DNA of 64,000 nt from Ruegeria sp. HKCCA6707 (GTDB taxonomy: Bacteria; Pseudomonadota; Alphaproteobacteria; Rhodobacterales; Rhodobacteraceae). Shown here one piece after another: positions 61,817 to 64,000 of the stretch (positions within the stretch are counted from its first letter, which is position 1; every line of letters begins with the position of its first letter). A program made the translations under genes and the position numbers. Where the stretch lies: NCBI RefSeq assembly GCF_013033515.1, contig NZ_WQEG01000001.1, positions 1-64,000 of the forward strand, given 5' to 3'. Under the pieces are notes generated by a model, which had not been told where the DNA came from, did not search any database, and saw nothing but the letters and a program-made list of their open reading frames with translations.

Positions 61817-63415
61817 ATGACCTCAGTTTTTCGGACTTCAACACGTGCTTTACTTGCGGCCTGTTTCATGGCGGCCGCCTCGGTTGCTCAGGCCGCGACC
61901 GAGGGAACCGCGTTCCGGATGGCTGTAGCCGAGCAATCGTCAGAACGGTCCGATATAGCGGCATTCTATCGCGAGACAGGTTTCCAACCGATTTGGGTCG
62001 GTGAGGGTGAGGTATATGCTGCCCGGCGCGCAGGGCTGATCCGAGCCCTGTCATCGGCTCATATGCATGGCCTGCCGCAGCGCGCGGATGTGCAAGCTTT
62101 GCTCAACCGGCTTGAGACTGCGCGCTCGCTGCGGGATCTGGGGCAGATTGAAGCGGAATTGAGCCAGCTTTTTGTGGACTATGCCACTCAATTGCAGTCA
62201 GGGTTCCTGAAACCAGGCAGCATCGACGACGGTTTGGTGCGCGAGGTCGAATACCGCTTGGCCCAGGACTATCTGAGAGAAATTTCCTCAGCAGACGCAA
62301 CACAATACTTCCATTCCTTGATGCCGCAGTCGCGCCAGTATCGCGCGTTGATGAAGCAGAAATTGGTATTGGAACAGCTGATTGCCGACGGCGGCTGGGG
62401 GCCGACGGTTCCAGTGGCCAAGTTGGAACTTGGCGATACGGGTCCCGCAGTTATCAAGATGCGCAACCGACTGGTTGCGATGGGCTATATGAAGCCTACA
62501 GCCAGCCCCGCCTTCGACGCCAACCTGCTGGCGGCGGTACAGGCCTTTCAGACCGCGCACGGATTGGCGGCGGATGGTGTGGCCGGGCAGGGCACCCTGA
62601 CCGAGCTCAACCGGCCCGCGTCGGACCGCCTGCGTGCTGTTTTGGTCGCGCTGGAGCGGGAACGCTGGTTGCCTGATGAACGCGGGCCCAGACATGTGCT
62701 GGTGAATCAGGCGGATTTCTCGGCCAAGATCGTCGACGACGGGCATATCACCTTCGAAACGCGCGCAGTGATCGGCAAGAATGTGCATGACCGTCGCAGC
62801 CCTGAATTTTCGGATGTGATGGAGCATATGGTGATCAATCCCAGCTGGCATGTGCCACGCTCGATCATCACCAAAGAATATCTGCCGCAATTGCAGACCA
62901 ACCCGAATGCGGTCAGCCATCTTGAGATCACTGATCGTAGCGGCCGCCGGGTTGACCGCGGGGCTGTTGACTTTACCACTTTCACTGCGCGCGACTTCCC
63001 GTTTGCGATGCGTCAACCACCCAGCGGCAGCAACGCGCTGGGGTTGGTGAAATTCATGTTCCCCAACAAGTACAACATCTATCTGCATGATACGCCTCAG
63101 AAAAACCTGTTTGCGCGTGAGGTTCGGGCTTTCTCGCACGGGTGTATTCGACTGGCGGAACCCTTCGAGTTCGCCTACGCCTTGTTGGCTGTCCAAGAGG
63201 AAGACCCAAAAGCGTTTTTCCACCGCGTGCTGGATGCGGGGCGCGAAGCTACGGTCAAACTCGACCAACCCATCCCTGTGCATCTGATCTATCGCACGGC
63301 TTTCATCGGCCCAAAAGGCGAGGTTCAATATCGCCGCGACGTTTATGACCGGGATCGCAAGATCTGGGAGGCGTTGCAAAAGGCAGGGGTGGTCCTGCCG
63401 GACGTTCAGGGGTAA
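61817..63415 (+). CDS. L,D-transpeptidase (YcbB/LdtD-like)
   Basis: A 532-residue exported enzyme that forms 3-3 cross-links in peptidoglycan. Signal peptide with cleavage after AQA near residue 24; an N-terminal scaffold domain (about 30-200); a peptidoglycan-binding domain (about 210-265: LGDTGPAVIKMRNRLVAMGY then AFQTAHGLAADGVAGQGTL); and the YkuD catalytic domain with HDTPQKNLF and SHGCIRLAEP, where Cys443 is the nucleophile. The substantial insertion within the catalytic domain is that of the large LdtD class. I use the ATG at 61817 because the signal peptide begins there; the same frame is open for 145 codons upstream, but without coding character. Confidence 0.93.
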   Translation: MTSVFRTSTRALLAACFMAAASVAQAATEGTAFRMAVAEQSSERSDIAAFYRETGFQPIWVGEGEVYAARRAGLIRALSSAHMHGLPQRADVQALLNRLETARSLRDLGQIEAELSQLFVDYATQLQSGFLKPGSIDDGLVREVEYRLAQDYLREISSADATQYFHSLMPQSRQYRALMKQKLVLEQLIADGGWGPTVPVAKLELGDTGPAVIKMRNRLVAMGYMKPTASPAFDANLLAAVQAFQTAHGLAADGVAGQGTLTELNRPASDRLRAVLVALERERWLPDERGPRHVLVNQADFSAKIVDDGHITFETRAVIGKNVHDRRSPEFSDVMEHMVINPSWHVPRSIITKEYLPQLQTNPNAVSHLEITDRSGRRVDRGAVDFTTFTARDFPFAMRQPPSGSNALGLVKFMFPNKYNIYLHDTPQKNLFAREVRAFSHGCIRLAEPFEFAYALLAVQEEDPKAFFHRVLDAGREATVKLDQPIPVHLIYRTAFIGPKGEVQYRRDVYDRDRKIWEALQKAGVVLPDVQG

Positions 63416-63451
63416 GCACGGGGCGCAAATCCTGCCAGAAGGACGCCCCAC

Positions 63452-64000
63452 ATGCAGTTCACCATTCAGCAAATCGCCGATGCCCTGGGTGTTGAGGCCG
63501 CGGGCAATACCGACCTGACCGTTTTGCGCGCCGCCGAACCGGGTGACGCGGGACCAACGGATTTGGCGATGGCCATGTCCCCGAAATACGCCGAGTCTCT
63601 GTCCGGTGGCACCGCCCGTGCGGCGGTATTGTGGGACGGGGCTGATTGGAAGGCGCTTGGGCTTGAAGCCGCCATCTTTGTTGCACGCCCACGCCGGGCG
63701 ATGGCGGGTGTTACCGCGATGATGGATCGCGGGCAGGGTGTCGTTCCGGGTGTCCACCCGTCTGCCGTGATTGATCCGACAGCCGAGATCGGCGAAAACG
63801 TCTCAATCGGCCCGCTTGTGGTGATTGGCGCCCGGGCGCGGGTCGGATCGGGTTCGATCCTAGGGGCCCATGCTACTGTTGGTATGGATGCCGTTCTGGG
63901 CGAGAATGCGCTGCTGCGCGAGATGGTCAGCATCGGCGCGCGCGCAAAGATCGGCGACCGTTTCATCGCGCAACCCGGCGCACGCGTGGGCGGAGATGGG
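63452..64000 (+). CDS. lpxD: UDP-3-O-acylglucosamine N-acyltransferase LpxD (partial)
   Basis: The first 183 codons of lpxD, cut by the window edge; LpxD adds the second acyl chain in lipid A synthesis. The N-terminal uridine-binding domain (MQFTIQQIADALGVEAAGN to about residue 100, with MSPKYAESL and the FVARPRRAMA segment) is complete, and left-handed beta-helix hexapeptide repeats begin at about 105 (HPSAVIDPTAEIGENVSIGP, VVIGARARVGSGS). The catalytic His lies beyond the end. It follows the L,D-transpeptidase by 36 bases with a GAAGGA ribosome-binding site. Normally followed by fabZ and lpxA. Confidence 0.93.
   Translation, partial: MQFTIQQIADALGVEAAGNTDLTVLRAAEPGDAGPTDLAMAMSPKYAESLSGGTARAAVLWDGADWKALGLEAAIFVARPRRAMAGVTAMMDRGQGVVPGVHPSAVIDPTAEIGENVSIGPLVVIGARARVGSGSILGAHATVGMDAVLGENALLREMVSIGARAKIGDRFIAQPGARVGGDG

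Overview
This window is a stretch of ordinary chromosome from an alphaproteobacterium of the order Rhodobacterales, most likely a marine member of the Roseobacter group. The evidence is a set of lineage traits seen together: a TAXI-class TRAP transporter, a hybrid kinase of CckA type, an IscR without the usual three cysteines at the head of a suf operon, a recA with a GAAC-N7-GAAC SOS box, a PhoX-type phosphatase, and tetrahydrofolate/corrinoid C1 genes. Gene density is high (56 supported protein genes, two tRNAs), start/stop overlaps are frequent, and there is no prophage, CRISPR array or intact insertion sequence.

Layout. 0.4-4.6 kb: TAXI TRAP receptor, fused permease and a UspA protein. 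4.6-9.5 kb (minus): a sugar-phosphate-isomerase-like protein and an AttEFGH-like export locus (ABC ATPase, FtsX permease, secreted AttH protein). 9.7-14.2 kb: a K+ channel-like protein, a phospholipase D/cardiolipin synthase, a secreted HAD phosphatase and a secreted arylsulfatase. A Crp/Fnr regulator diverges from the sulfatase across a long inverted repeat. 15.1-21.2 kb (minus): a six-gene MoxR/Bat (VWA) operon. 21.3-23.5 kb (minus): histone-deacetylase-like amidohydrolase and AI-2E family permease. 23.7-26.4 kb: YihY membrane protein and an octaheme secreted cytochrome c. 26.5-28.6 kb: small hypothetical, rlmE and ppx/gppA. 28.7-30.6 kb: phoX with a candidate Pho box.

30.9-37.3 kb is a C1 region: a small 'virulence factor' family protein, MetF and a methyltetrahydrofolate:corrinoid methyltransferase in one operon behind a possibly structured leader, and, on the other strand, a [2Fe-2S]/ASKHA reductive activator of corrinoid proteins. 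Between them lie a tandem-HxlR regulator with its VOC neighbour, tRNA-Gly(CCC) and a methyltransferase. 37.5-47.7 kb is housekeeping: guaB, an RsmB-type methyltransferase, cckA, a sulfotransferase, recA, alaS, DUF1330. 48-49.5 kb holds a transglutaminase-like cysteine peptidase convergent with an unusual secreted protein that carries an 82-residue Glu/Arg/Lys helix. Then typA.

53.2-60.6 kb is the iron-sulfur assembly operon: iscR, an IscS-like desulfurase, sufB, sufC, sufD, two YIP1-like membrane proteins and sufS, behind an Irr/ICE-like palindrome. The window ends with tRNA-Arg(CCG), a divergent pair of peptidoglycan enzymes (MepK-like M15 endopeptidase and L,D-transpeptidase) and the start of lpxD. 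The least explained items are the charged-helix secreted protein, the leader RNA with the incomplete corrinoid module and its Arg-rich protein tails, the YIP1 pair inside suf, and the octaheme cytochrome with a repeat-rich C-terminus.
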